This document shows positions 48,876 through 56,758 of a stretch of 64,000 bases of DNA, one piece after another. The translations under genes and the position numbers were made by a program. The notes under the pieces are model-generated. The model made no database searches, was not told the DNA's origin, and saw nothing but the letters and a program-made list of their open reading frames with translations. The stretch is from Acidobacteriota bacterium (GTDB lineage: Bacteria; Acidobacteriota; Vicinamibacteria; Vicinamibacterales; SCN-69-37). Within the stretch, counting starts at the first letter, position 1, and each line of letters begins with the position of its first letter. The DNA lies in NCBI GenBank assembly GCA_024653875.1, contig JANLHE010000192.1, positions 1 through 64,000 on the forward strand, written 5' to 3'.

Positions 48876-49852
48876 TGCCTCTCAGGACGGCGATTCAGTG
48901 GACGGACTTTTCGAGCAACCCAATTCGCTTCCGTCGTGCCGACGGCGAGCGCGTGAATTGGGCGTGCGTAAAGGTGTCGCCTGGGTGCGCGCACTGCTAC
49001 AGCGCCACGATGGCGCATCGCTTCGGCGGCGAGGACTACACCGCGGGCGAGATGGCGAAGCTCACTCCCTACTTGTGCGAGAAGGAACTGCGCGCCCTGC
49101 TGACCTCGAAGGCGATCAGCGGCAAGCGCGTGTTCGTCGGCGATATGACGGACATCTTCGGCGAGTGGGTCAGTGACGAGATGCTCGACCGACTGTTTGC
49201 GGCCATTTACATCCGTTCGGATGTGACGTGTCAGGTGCTCACGAAACGGGCTGATCGGGCGCAGAAGTACTTCACGGCTCGCTCGTACGATCAGCGGCCG
49301 TTGAGCGGGCAGTGGTTTCAATGGGGCCGCTTCTATCGAGGCGTGCCGCCCGAACAGGGTTGGCCAATCCGAAATCTCTGGCTGGGCGTGAGCGCCGAGA
49401 ACCAGCAGGCGGCCGACGCGCGCATCCCGCTGTTGCTCCAGACACCGGCCGCGGTGCGGTTCGTTTCGGCTGAGCCGCTGATTGGACCCGTCTCGTTGTC
49501 GTTTGCGATGCGTCCGCCTGGTCCACCTGATCCGCCAGTCACAGGACCGGCATGGAACCGACGCATGGTTGAGCCGCGCCCATGGATCGACTGGGTAATC
49601 GTCGGCGGCGAGAGCGGGCACGGTGCGAGGGATTGCGACGTGGCTTGGGTGCGGGAGATTGTCAAGCAATGCGGATGGTCGGGCGTGCCGGTGTTCGTAA
49701 AACAACTCGGCTCCCAACCGATCATTGGGCGCCGTGCCGAAGGCGCGTTCGTGCCGGACTACGAATACCACTTCAGCGATCGCAAGGGCGGCGATCCGGG
49801 GGAATGGGCCGCTGATCTCCGCGTCCGCCAGTTCCCGGAGGATCGGTCATGA
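48875..49852 (+). CDS. Phage Gp37/Gp68-family (DUF5131-like) protein
   Basis: A 325-residue protein starting at a TGATG overlap. The N terminus IQWTDFSSNPIRF, then Cys31, Cys38 and Cys41 in CVKVSPGCAHCYS and AHRFGG matches the Gp37/Gp68 phage family, whose three-Cys motif recalls metal or radical-SAM-like sites. Later blocks (KRVFVGDMTDIFGEWV, LWLGVSAENQQAADARI, WVIVGGESGHGARDC) are also typical. The biochemical role is not established; it is common near phage nucleic-acid enzymes. Confidence 0.7.
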   Translation: MPLRTAIQWTDFSSNPIRFRRADGERVNWACVKVSPGCAHCYSATMAHRFGGEDYTAGEMAKLTPYLCEKELRALLTSKAISGKRVFVGDMTDIFGEWVSDEMLDRLFAAIYIRSDVTCQVLTKRADRAQKYFTARSYDQRPLSGQWFQWGRFYRGVPPEQGWPIRNLWLGVSAENQQAADARIPLLLQTPAAVRFVSAEPLIGPVSLSFAMRPPGPPDPPVTGPAWNRRMVEPRPWIDWVIVGGESGHGARDCDVAWVREIVKQCGWSGVPVFVKQLGSQPIIGRRAEGAFVPDYEYHFSDRKGGDPGEWAADLRVRQFPEDRS

Positions 49853-50262
49853 AAGCCGGAGTCCATTCGACTACTGGCTATGTCTGGGTTCGCGCCATTG
49901 GGCATCCCAGATCGACCAACGGGTGGATTTACGAGCACACCCTCGTTGCAGAGAAGGCCTTCGGGAAACCCCTTCCACTAAAAGCGGTCGTGCATCATGT
50001 CAATGGGAACAGAGCAGATAACCGTCCGTGTAATCTGGCCATCCTTCCCGACCCGTATTACCACGCTGCGCTGCACTACCGTCAAAAGGTCAGAGCGGCT
50101 GGTGGTAATCCATTTACCCAGCGTATTTGCAGCGCATGCAAAGAGGTAAAGGACTTCGATCAGTTCACTCACGCCAAGGGTCGCACGTTCCATTGTGAAT
50201 GTAAGTCGTGCTCTCGTGAGCGATGCCGCATCTATGCACGCCGGGTGCGAGGGTCCCGCTGA
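49849..50262 (+). CDS. HNH endonuclease with C-terminal zinc finger
   Basis: A 137-residue protein in an ATGA overlap. Residues 29-76 read EHTLVAEKAFGKPLPL, VVHHVNGNRADNRPCNLAIL and YHAALH, the HNH_3 pattern with His49/His50 and Asn62. The C terminus has CSACKEVKDFDQFTHAKG and CECKSC, a zinc finger found with such nucleases. Probably a mobile (homing-type) nuclease or a DNA-processing enzyme of the phage. Confidence 0.75.
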   Translation: MKAGVHSTTGYVWVRAIGHPRSTNGWIYEHTLVAEKAFGKPLPLKAVVHHVNGNRADNRPCNLAILPDPYYHAALHYRQKVRAAGGNPFTQRICSACKEVKDFDQFTHAKGRTFHCECKSCSRERCRIYARRVRGSR

Positions 50263-50615
50263 TGCGGCACATCTCCTTCGCACTCACGACAGACCAGGTG
50301 CGCACCCAGACCAAGACGGTCACACGCCGCCTGGGGTGGAAGACCTTAAAGCCGGGCACGCTGTTACAGCCAGTCGTGAAGTCCCAAGGACTCAAGAAGG
50401 GCGAAACGGTTGAGCGAATCGGCGGTCCCATCCGCGTGATTGATGTCGTTGTTGAGCGGCTGAATGGCGGCGTCTCGCAGTCGGACGTGTGGCGCGAAGG
50501 CTTCCCCCAAATGTCGCCGGAGCAGTTTATCGACATGTTCTGCCATCACAACAAGTGCGAACGGACCGCTGAGATCACGCGGATTCACTTCGAGTACATG
50601 GAGGCGCGGCCCTGA
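50262..50615 (+). CDS. ASCH-domain-like phage protein
   Basis: A 117-residue protein starting at the TGATG overlap. The pattern FALTTDQVRTQTKTVTRRLG, then GTLLQPVVKSQGLKKGETVE and IRVIDVVVERLNGG fits ASCH/PUA-like domains in phages, which bind RNA or modified bases. The C-terminal part (SPEQFIDMFCHHNKCERTAE) is helical. The ligand is unknown. Confidence 0.6.
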   Translation: MRHISFALTTDQVRTQTKTVTRRLGWKTLKPGTLLQPVVKSQGLKKGETVERIGGPIRVIDVVVERLNGGVSQSDVWREGFPQMSPEQFIDMFCHHNKCERTAEITRIHFEYMEARP

Positions 50616-51067
50616 TGCACGCCCCCCTCCTACGTCAGCCCGCCTTGCCGATGTATGGCCAGCAGCCGGAGCCCGCGCCGAGGCCCGTGCCCTTCCGGAA
50701 GGCCGTGCGTGACGTCTCGAAGGAAACCTACAACGTCCTGGCGGACACCGGGGCGCTGGGCGCGGCGACCACCAAGGTCATGCGGTCGCTCAAGGCCTAC
50801 ATCAACCGGCACGCGGACTATCCAACGCCGGCCGAACTCTGCAGATGGATGTTTGACACCGGCGTCATCAAGCACAACCGGACCAATCTCGTGGCCCCCA
50901 GGCTCACGGAGTTACATAAGGGCCGCGTGATCCGCCGCAAGGGCCAACTGCCGGTGCGTGTCGGCGGCAGTGAGATTGAGAAGTTACCGCTGCGCGTGTG
51001 TCGAGAGACGGGCGGCGATGCCCACCCAGTGCGGCCGCGGCAGAAGGGAAGCGAGGACTCACGATGA
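50615..51067 (+). CDS. Winged-helix-like DNA-binding protein
   Basis: A 150-residue protein in a TGATG overlap. A basic Pro-rich start is followed by helices (KETYNVLADTGALGAATTKV, YINRHADYPTPAELCRWMFD) and a possible winged helix (HNRTNLVAPRLTELHKGRVI, RRKGQLPVRVGG). No family is named; a regulator or replication helper is possible. Confidence 0.5.
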   Translation: MHAPLLRQPALPMYGQQPEPAPRPVPFRKAVRDVSKETYNVLADTGALGAATTKVMRSLKAYINRHADYPTPAELCRWMFDTGVIKHNRTNLVAPRLTELHKGRVIRRKGQLPVRVGGSEIEKLPLRVCRETGGDAHPVRPRQKGSEDSR

Positions 51068-51471
51068 CCCGCTGTGCCCGTTCTGGTTGCCGTGGTGAGG
51101 GGAAGCCGAAGTTCTGCAGCGCCAAGTGTGCGGCCTCGACCGGCTGGGGCAAGGTGAATGGACATGGCCGCAAGCCGCAACAGCGGTCGTGTGCCCGTCC
51201 CGGGTGCCTTCGCCATCTGCGGGCCGGAGCGCCCACGTACCAGAAGTACTGCGGGAAGCGATGCGCCGGCATGGTGGCCGCGGCCAATGGGCACTTCGTG
51301 GCCCCGGAGCATCGCCCGGACCGTCACCACGCGGCCACGAAGCCTGTAGCGGCGCAGAAGGACTCCTGGTGGCTCAACGGTGCGAAGTTTTACGAAAACG
51401 CTCACGCGCGGTTTCCTGACACATCCCCGCGCGGCAAGGTGATCCTCTACGCGAAGGATTCTCAGGCATGA
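51064..51471 (+). CDS. Cys-rich zinc-ribbon protein
   Basis: A 135-residue protein in an ATGA overlap. Two zinc-ribbon-like words are visible: CARSGCRGEGKPKFCSAKC and CARPGCL with YCGKRC. The rest is basic and Gly-rich. Part of a run of small Cys-rich genes. Confidence 0.55.
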   Translation: MTRCARSGCRGEGKPKFCSAKCAASTGWGKVNGHGRKPQQRSCARPGCLRHLRAGAPTYQKYCGKRCAGMVAAANGHFVAPEHRPDRHHAATKPVAAQKDSWWLNGAKFYENAHARFPDTSPRGKVILYAKDSQA

Positions 51472-51608
51472 CCTGCACCTGTGGCGCTGCTGCGGTGCCG
51501 AGTGTGTTCCCGTGGGCGCCTCGCTGTGTCCGCTGTGGGCAGGCGCTGCTGAGTGGGTGGCGCTGGATTTGGCGCGGGGATATTGGGCAACAGAAGGGGC
51601 GCGATTAG
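51468..51608 (+). CDS. 46-residue zinc-knuckle protein
   Basis: A very short gene in an ATGA overlap, directly followed by the next ATG. The Cys pattern CTCGAAAVP and CVRCG suggests one zinc knuckle. It is supported by its exact overlap with both neighbours. Confidence 0.45.
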   Translation: MTCTCGAAAVPSVFPWAPRCVRCGQALLSGWRWIWRGDIGQQKGRD

Positions 51609-51881
51609 ATGGCCTACATGAACCGCTGGCGCTGCACAAACTGCCACACGATCTCGCTCCGGGCAGACTTACTCCAAGGGCCGAACCCGTTCGATCTAGA
51701 GTCGGAAGTGTTCGGCTGCCCGAACTGCCAGGCGGTGGAGTGTTTCGACCATCTCTGTGATGAGCCTGACTGTGTGGACGTGGTGAGTTGCGGCACACCC
51801 ACAAAGCCGGGAGGGTATCGGTTTACGTGTAGCCGACATCAGCCGGAGGCGCGTGGCGACGGGCCGAAGGAGCGGGATTGA
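51609..51881 (+). CDS. Small zinc-ribbon protein
   Basis: A 90-residue protein starting directly after the preceding stop. The words RWRCTNCHTISLRADLL and FGCPNCQAVECFD make a clear zinc ribbon, with more Cys in CDEPDCVDVVSCGT. No family is named. Nucleic-acid binding is the usual role of such ribbons. Confidence 0.55.
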   Translation: MAYMNRWRCTNCHTISLRADLLQGPNPFDLESEVFGCPNCQAVECFDHLCDEPDCVDVVSCGTPTKPGGYRFTCSRHQPEARGDGPKERD

Positions 51882-52078
51882 TGGCGATTCGCTTGACGAC
51901 CGTGGTACCGTTTAATAAGCGGGACATATGGAGCACGAACGCTCCACATGCCCCTGAACCGGCACTCGGTTCCGCGCTTGGAGGCGCGTTCGTCATGTCG
52001 ATCTTCCGCGATTCTACCCCAGTCCGTCCAGCCGCAACAGCGAACAAAGTTCGCAAGCCCACGGCGGTGCAGCCATGA
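51881..52078 (+). CDS. Small ORF of unknown function
   Basis: A 65-residue ORF between TGATG and ATGA overlaps (MAIRLTTVVPFNKRDIWST). Composition is not distinctive and it has no motif. It contains a six-base inverted repeat TGGAGC/GCTCCA at 51929-51946, which could also be a regulatory site. Kept because of the overlaps. Confidence 0.4.
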   Translation: MAIRLTTVVPFNKRDIWSTNAPHAPEPALGSALGGAFVMSIFRDSTPVRPAATANKVRKPTAVQP

Positions 52079-52275
52079 CGACGTGGATGAACCGCACAAA
52101 AGATGCTGAAGCGGCACGTATCGCGGCGAGCCGAGAGATGCGTCAAAAGGCTGGTAATTGCATCAGGTGTGGGATTGCACGTGACAAAGCGAGTAAGCAG
52201 CTTTGCACGAAGCATTTAGTGGCACAGCGACTACGAGCACGGGCAAAAGCAGTTGACGACAAGGCGGCTCGCTGA
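52075..52275 (+). CDS. Small protein with CxxC site
   Basis: A 66-residue basic protein in an ATGA overlap. It has CIRCG and CTKH words inside a helical, Lys/Arg/Ala-rich sequence (LVAQRLRARAKAVDDKAA). Possibly a small nucleic-acid-binding zinc protein. Confidence 0.45.
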   Translation: MTTWMNRTKDAEAARIAASREMRQKAGNCIRCGIARDKASKQLCTKHLVAQRLRARAKAVDDKAAR

Positions 52276-52778
52276 TGGCCAAGCCCACATACTGGGAACT
52301 GCTTAAGCACCCAAACTGGCAGCGCAAGCGGCTTGAGGTGATGCAGCGCGACAACTTCACCTGCGTGTCGTGTGGTAGCACAGAAAACACCCTCAATGTG
52401 CATCACTCCTACTACACCAAGGGCGCAATGCCTTGGGATTACCCCGCCGATAGTCTAAAGACGCTGTGCCAGCAGTGCCACGGCGATCACCATGAGGCCA
52501 TGGAAAATCTCAAGGCGTCCATTGGGCTTCTTGATATCACCGTCCTCGACATGGTTCGCGGATACGTGGACGGCCTGCTCTGGTCCGAGGGTGACTACAG
52601 CAGAAAAGTCCACATTGAAAGCTACGAATACGCACAGGGCGTGGGCCATTGGTGGGGCGTCTCAGCGGACGACATTATCGCGCTGGTGAACTCAAAAGGC
52701 GTCATATCGGTTGACACACTAAGCGACTTGGAAACAGGGTTTATATCCGCGTCACCCGAGCACAAGGAGCCAGAGTAA
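52275..52778 (+). CDS. HNH endonuclease
   Basis: A 167-residue protein in a TGATG overlap. The HNH core is clear: Cys30/Cys33 (FTCVSCG), His43-His44 (LNVHHSYY), Cys65/Cys68 (LCQQCHGDHH). The C-terminal half is a separate alpha/beta domain (ITVLDMVRGYVDGLLWSEGD, HWWGVSADDIIALVNSKGV). HNH enzymes cut DNA; here it precedes the replication initiator and may process DNA or be a homing enzyme. Confidence 0.75.
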   Translation: MAKPTYWELLKHPNWQRKRLEVMQRDNFTCVSCGSTENTLNVHHSYYTKGAMPWDYPADSLKTLCQQCHGDHHEAMENLKASIGLLDITVLDMVRGYVDGLLWSEGDYSRKVHIESYEYAQGVGHWWGVSADDIIALVNSKGVISVDTLSDLETGFISASPEHKEPE

Positions 52779-53743
52779 TGGCTTGGGTGAAACTCGACGA
52801 CAAGATGACTAAGGGTCCAAAGGTGAAGCGGGCCGCGCTGGAGCTTGGCGGTGTCCATCCCCGCGCCCGTGTGGTCTACGTGTGGGGCGATGCGATGTCC
52901 TATTGCAACCTCAACCTTACTGATGGTTTTGTGCCTGACTACGAAATTGCCGAATATGACGATGACGACACGCAGGCGGTGTTTCGTGCGATGTCGGTTG
53001 GCGATGATCACTTGGGCGCCATTGTCGAGCGAGACGAGGCCCGCAAAGGTTGGGTGTTTCGCAATTACGGCGAGTATCAGCCCCTCAAGGCTGATGTTGA
53101 GGAACGGCTGCAAAAGGAGCGGGATCGTAAGCGTAAACCAAAAGGCGAGGACTTCCGCGCGGAGGAATCGCGGATTCCGCTTGGAGGAATCGCGGATTCC
53201 GGACATACCGATCCGATCCGGACCGACCCGGACCAGACCGTCCCGAACCTACCCGAACCAGAACCGGACCCTGTAGAGCCATCGGCGACGCCGGCTGATT
53301 TAATGGCTGTGTGGAACGACATCACGCAAAGGCCCATCCCTCGATGCCGCGAACTCACCGACAAACGCCGGAAGCACGCCAAGACTCGACTCGCTAAACG
53401 CCCATTGTCCGAGTGGCGCGAAATCATAGCCATTGTCCAGTCGTCGAGGTTTTGCCGGGGTGAAAACGATCGAGGTTGGACGGCTTCGTTTGACTGGCTA
53501 ATCGCATCGGACGACCCTGCGGTGAAGGCGTTGGAAGGCACCTACGACGAACGCAGGCGTGGGGGTTTGACTGAGGTGAAGCCGCTCCACACGCCAGCCG
53601 AAATTAAACAAGCGGCCCGTGCGCTCGGATCGCGCAGCTGGGCGGCAGAGTGCGTGCGCCTTCACGGTGGCCGATGTGGCAGTGCGCCATCGCATGATGA
53701 CCGGATGGTGCTGGACGCCGGGAAAGCGCAGGCCGCGTCATGA
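52778..53743 (+). CDS. Replication initiator / replisome organiser-like protein
   Basis: A 321-residue protein in a TAATG overlap. The N terminus MAWVKLDDKMTKGPKVKRAA and a winged-helix-like region (VFRNYGEYQPLKADVEERLQ) are typical of phage initiators. A variable middle, encoded by repeat DNA, joins a C-terminal block (RRKHAKTRLAKRPLSEWREI, FCRGENDRGWTASFDWLIAS then KALEGTYDERRRG) that matches phage O/DnaD-like replication proteins. The iteron-like repeats in its middle suggest it binds its own gene as origin, as lambda O does (inference). Confidence 0.65.
   Translation: MAWVKLDDKMTKGPKVKRAALELGGVHPRARVVYVWGDAMSYCNLNLTDGFVPDYEIAEYDDDDTQAVFRAMSVGDDHLGAIVERDEARKGWVFRNYGEYQPLKADVEERLQKERDRKRKPKGEDFRAEESRIPLGGIADSGHTDPIRTDPDQTVPNLPEPEPDPVEPSATPADLMAVWNDITQRPIPRCRELTDKRRKHAKTRLAKRPLSEWREIIAIVQSSRFCRGENDRGWTASFDWLIASDDPAVKALEGTYDERRRGGLTEVKPLHTPAEIKQAARALGSRSWAAECVRLHGGRCGSAPSHDDRMVLDAGKAQAAS
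53161..53280. repeat. Candidate replication origin (iterons) inside initiator gene
   Basis: The 19-base word GGAGGAATCGCGGATTCCG occurs at 53161-53179 and 53183-53201, 22 bases apart (about two helical turns). Each copy holds the palindrome GGAATC-GCG-GATTCC. The spacing is not a multiple of three, so the same DNA is read in two frames (EESRIP and GGIADSG). A run of GACC/GAACC repeats follows to about 53280. This points to selection on DNA, as for the origin inside lambda gene O. Confidence 0.6.
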
Positions 53744-54618
53744 GCGTAGCGCGCCCAGCCCTTCGTTATCACGGAGGCAAATGGAAGCTGGCCCCGTGGA
53801 TTGTGTCGGTCCTGCCACCTCACCGTGTCTACGTGGAGCCGTTCGGCGGGGCCGCGTCCGTGCTGATACAGAAGCCGCGCAGTTACGGCGAGGTTTACAA
53901 CGAATTGTCCGATGACGTGGTGAACCTGTTTCGCGTCCTCCGTGACCCTGTGGCGCAGCGCGAGCTGATACGGGGACTTCGACGCACGCCATTCTCCCGG
54001 CTCGAGTTTGAGGACGCCTATAAGGCGTATGAAGTGCCAGTGGCACGGGCGAAGGCGCTGATTATTCGGTCGTTCATGGGGTTTGGATCGAACGGGCACA
54101 ACATCAGAGTCAAGACCGGCTTTCGCGCCAACGCCAATCGGAGCGGCACGACACCAGCGCAGGATTGGCCGAACTATCGTCGAGCGCTACCGGCGCTGAT
54201 TCGGAGGCTGGAAGGCGTCGTCATTGAACACCGAGACGCTGTGGAGTGTATGCGTCAACACGACGGCCCGGACGTGCTGCACTACGTTGATCCGCCCTAC
54301 GTTTTGTCCACGCGATCGGTGGCAAATCCCTACGACCTGAAATACCGGGCCAAGGGCTCCATGCATCGCGCGGGTTGCTACGACCACGAAATGACGGATG
54401 AGCAACACATCGAACTCTTAGCCGCACTTCAGAACCTCACTGGCATGGTGGTTTTGAGCGGGTATCGGTCTGGCGTCTACAACGAATTGCCATGGCGGCA
54501 TATCGAGCGTGAATCTTTAGCCGATGGCGCGAAGAAGCGCACTGAGGTTTTATGGTTCAACGCTGCCGCCTGGGCTGCATCTCCTATGCATGGAATGTTC
54601 GCTGAGGCCACCGCATGA
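53740..54618 (+). CDS. D12-class adenine-N6 DNA methyltransferase (Dam-like)
   Basis: A 292-residue enzyme in an ATGA overlap. The motifs are RYHGGKWKLAPWI (9-21, AdoMet region X), YVEPFGGAASVL (31-42, motif I) and DPPY at 184-187 (motif IV). Region TGFRANANRSG fits the target-binding part. Length is usual for Dam/D12 enzymes. It would methylate phage DNA, giving protection from restriction or marking of replicated DNA. The target site is unknown; no cognate restriction gene is nearby. Confidence 0.85.
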   Translation: MSVARPALRYHGGKWKLAPWIVSVLPPHRVYVEPFGGAASVLIQKPRSYGEVYNELSDDVVNLFRVLRDPVAQRELIRGLRRTPFSRLEFEDAYKAYEVPVARAKALIIRSFMGFGSNGHNIRVKTGFRANANRSGTTPAQDWPNYRRALPALIRRLEGVVIEHRDAVECMRQHDGPDVLHYVDPPYVLSTRSVANPYDLKYRAKGSMHRAGCYDHEMTDEQHIELLAALQNLTGMVVLSGYRSGVYNELPWRHIERESLADGAKKRTEVLWFNAAAWAASPMHGMFAEATA

Positions 54619-54833
54619 GAAACCGTGGCTCTATCGAACTCGCCTTGATTGCCGAGTCCATGAAGCTCCCAGCCTCAGAACGCTCGGCCTGGATTCTCCA
54701 GCGCAAGGCGGAGATTGCCCACGGTGGTCCGGAGCCTGCGCCGTATCAGCCCGAGGGGTTCACAGCGAAACCATTCGCGGACGTGGCCGACGATCCCGTT
54801 ATTGCGCGGCTGTGCGCGGAGGGCAACAAGTGA
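54615..54833 (+). CDS. Small helical protein of unknown function
   Basis: A 72-residue product in an ATGA overlap between two methyltransferase genes. The sequence (SIELALIAESMKLPASERSA, FADVADDPVIARLCAE) is helical and acidic. No motif is recognised. Confidence 0.5.
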   Translation: MRNRGSIELALIAESMKLPASERSAWILQRKAEIAHGGPEPAPYQPEGFTAKPFADVADDPVIARLCAEGNK

Positions 54834-55735
54834 TCCGCGTGGCTGATCTGTTCGCAGGGGCCGGCGGATTCAGCGAAGGCGCGCGCTTGGCCGGCCTGCA
54901 CGTGGTGGCCAGTGTGAACCATTGGCGCATCGCGTGCGACACGCACGACGCGAACTTCCCGCATATGACGGCGATGTGTCAGGACGCCGCGTTGATGGAC
55001 CCGCGCGACCTGCCGGCGTTCGATGGGTTACTGGCGTCGCCGGCGTGTCAAGGCCACTCGCCGGCGCGCGGGAAAGATCGGCCACACCACGACGCGGCGC
55101 GCGCGACAGCCTGGTGCGTCGTGAATACCGTCGAAGTGACGCGCCCGCGCTGGTTCGTGGTGGAGAACGTGCCGGCGTTTCTCACATGGGCGCTGTACCG
55201 GCCGTGGGCTGAGGCATTGCGCCTGCTCGGCTATTCGCTGTCTGAAAACATTCTGAACGCGGCGGAGTTCGGCGTGCCGCAGGACCGCAGCCGGGTCTAC
55301 ATCGTGGGGATGCGCGGAAAGTCCGCCCGGTGGCTCACGTCCCCCCGCCTGGAGCATCAGCCGGCCGAATCCATCCTCGACGCCGGAGGCGTGTGGAGCG
55401 ACGTGCGCAAGGCCGGACGCGCGACGCAAACGCTCAGCCGGATCGAGTCAGGACGCCGACGGTTCGGCCGCCGGTTCCTGATTCCGTACTACAAGTCCGG
55501 GTCTGGACTGACGGGGCGGTCAGTGGCCCGCCCACTCGGCACCGTGACGACGAAAGATCGGTACGCCCTGGTTGACGGCGACAAGATGCGCATGCTGACC
55601 GTGGCCGAATACCGCCGCGCGATGGGCTTCCGTGAGGACTACATCGTCACCGGCACCCGCGTTGAGCAGGTCAAGCAGTACGGCAACGCCGTCTGCCCGC
55701 CGGTGGCTGCGCACATCCTGCGGGAGGTCGCATGA
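54830..55735 (+). CDS. C5-cytosine DNA methyltransferase (Dcm-like)
   Basis: A 301-residue enzyme from a GTG in a GTGA overlap; the longer ORF upstream overlaps other genes. Motif I is DLFAGAGGFSEG (6-17), motif IV is SPACQGHS with the expected catalytic Cys73 (normally PPCQ), motif VI VVENV (ENV 112-114), motif VIII QDRSR (151-155) and motif X YGNAVCPPVAAHIL. The order is normal. It is a second phage methyltransferase, 215 bases after the Dam-like one. Protection from host restriction is the likely role. Confidence 0.9.
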   Translation: MIRVADLFAGAGGFSEGARLAGLHVVASVNHWRIACDTHDANFPHMTAMCQDAALMDPRDLPAFDGLLASPACQGHSPARGKDRPHHDAARATAWCVVNTVEVTRPRWFVVENVPAFLTWALYRPWAEALRLLGYSLSENILNAAEFGVPQDRSRVYIVGMRGKSARWLTSPRLEHQPAESILDAGGVWSDVRKAGRATQTLSRIESGRRRFGRRFLIPYYKSGSGLTGRSVARPLGTVTTKDRYALVDGDKMRMLTVAEYRRAMGFREDYIVTGTRVEQVKQYGNAVCPPVAAHILREVA

Positions 55736-55920
55736 GCCGCCTCACCTGCGCCAACGGCTCCCGCTGGGGAGCGAAGGGCTGTGGCCCGTGCCGGAAGTGC
55801 CGCCGGGAAGCGGCCCGCATGGACCGAGAGTTTGATATCGACGCACTCATGGGCAAATACAACCTGCGCGGCTACGCACCGACGGAGTGGGCCGCATATC
55901 AGCGTAAGGGGCTGTCATGA
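55732..55920 (+). CDS. Small Cys-rich protein
   Basis: A 62-residue product in an ATGA overlap. The N terminus LTCANGSRWGAKGCGPCRKC has a possible zinc site; the rest is helical (FDIDALMGKYNLRGYAPTEW). Function unknown. Confidence 0.45.
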   Translation: MSRLTCANGSRWGAKGCGPCRKCRREAARMDREFDIDALMGKYNLRGYAPTEWAAYQRKGLS

Positions 55921-56243
55921 GGCAGCCGGCCGCAATTGATCACGCCGTTCTCTGTTTTATTCCGTGGGGCGGTGACGAGAGTGATGTTACAACGCTAAGC
56001 GACAAAATGGTGGTCGCTCGCAAGGAGGCCTCATGCGCCATTTGCTTTGGCCCCATTATGCCCAAAGATCGCGTCCGGGCTCAGGTCCAAGTGTATGACG
56101 GCAAGGTTCGTACGTTTCAGTTTTGCGTGGTCTGTTGCGCTGCAATGGTGCGCCGCTACTTTGCCACATCCGCAGAGGATGAGATGGAGATTGAAGACCG
56201 TTACGATCTCGGGCGACTCGCCGCTGAGAACAAGGCGTTATGA
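55917..56243 (+). CDS. Zinc-ribbon-like protein
   Basis: A 108-residue protein in an ATGA overlap. The words CAICFGPIMPKDRVRAQVQV and FCVVCC form a likely zinc ribbon, followed by an acidic tail (AEDEMEIEDRYDLGRLAAEN). No family is named. Confidence 0.5.
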   Translation: MRQPAAIDHAVLCFIPWGGDESDVTTLSDKMVVARKEASCAICFGPIMPKDRVRAQVQVYDGKVRTFQFCVVCCAAMVRRYFATSAEDEMEIEDRYDLGRLAAENKAL

Positions 56244-56758
56244 GACAACCCGCCCCGCTCCGCAAGGGACCGAGTCTCCGCCAGCAGCCGTCAGCCGTAC
56301 CGCTGCTGCTCTTCCAGTGCGAGGCGCTTAGGTTGCCCGCCCCGGTCACGGAGTACTTCTTTCACCCGACCCGTAAGTGGCGGCTCGACGTGGCGTGGCC
56401 AGACTACCGGCTCGCGGTGGAAGTGGACGGCGGCGGGTTCGTGCCGGGCGGTGGTCACCACTCCCGCGGCGTCGGCATGGAGGACGACTGCGAGAAGTAT
56501 GCCGAGGCCCTGTTGAAGGGCTGGCGCATCCTTCGCACGACGCCCAGACAGATCAAGAAGGGCCAGACGTTCACCTGGCTCGAACGCGCGTTTTTACTCA
56601 TCAAACCCCAAGTCCCTCAAGCCCCCCAATCAGGAGTCCCCCATGTCCCGATTCAGTCAGTCCGATCCTCGTCAACGTCTAGTGTTCCATGTGCAGGAAC
56701 TCGAACGCCTGGAAGAACTCAAAAAAGAAGCCTCGAACGACCTGAAACAGGGATTTGA
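56240..56758 (+). CDS. VSR/DUF559-like PD-(D/E)XK endonuclease
   Basis: A 172-residue protein in an ATGA overlap. Residues about 30-115 contain EYFFHPTRKWRLDVAWPDYR, LAVEVDGG with GHHSRGVGMEDDCEKYAEAL, and LKGWRILRTTPRQIKKG. The D...E.D and R/K pattern is that of the VSR/DUF559 nucleases, which nick or repair DNA, or resolve junctions. The last 35 codons overlap the next gene and are Ser/Arg-rich, so they may not be important. It could act with the methyltransferases in repair or in recombination. Confidence 0.65.
   Translation: MRQPAPLRKGPSLRQQPSAVPLLLFQCEALRLPAPVTEYFFHPTRKWRLDVAWPDYRLAVEVDGGGFVPGGGHHSRGVGMEDDCEKYAEALLKGWRILRTTPRQIKKGQTFTWLERAFLLIKPQVPQAPQSGVPHVPIQSVRSSSTSSVPCAGTRTPGRTQKRSLERPETGI

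Noticed and set aside
51823..52215. A leftward 130-codon ORF across the small Cys-rich genes.
   Set aside because: It breaks the overlap chain, has no ribosome site, and the rightward genes carry zinc motifs.
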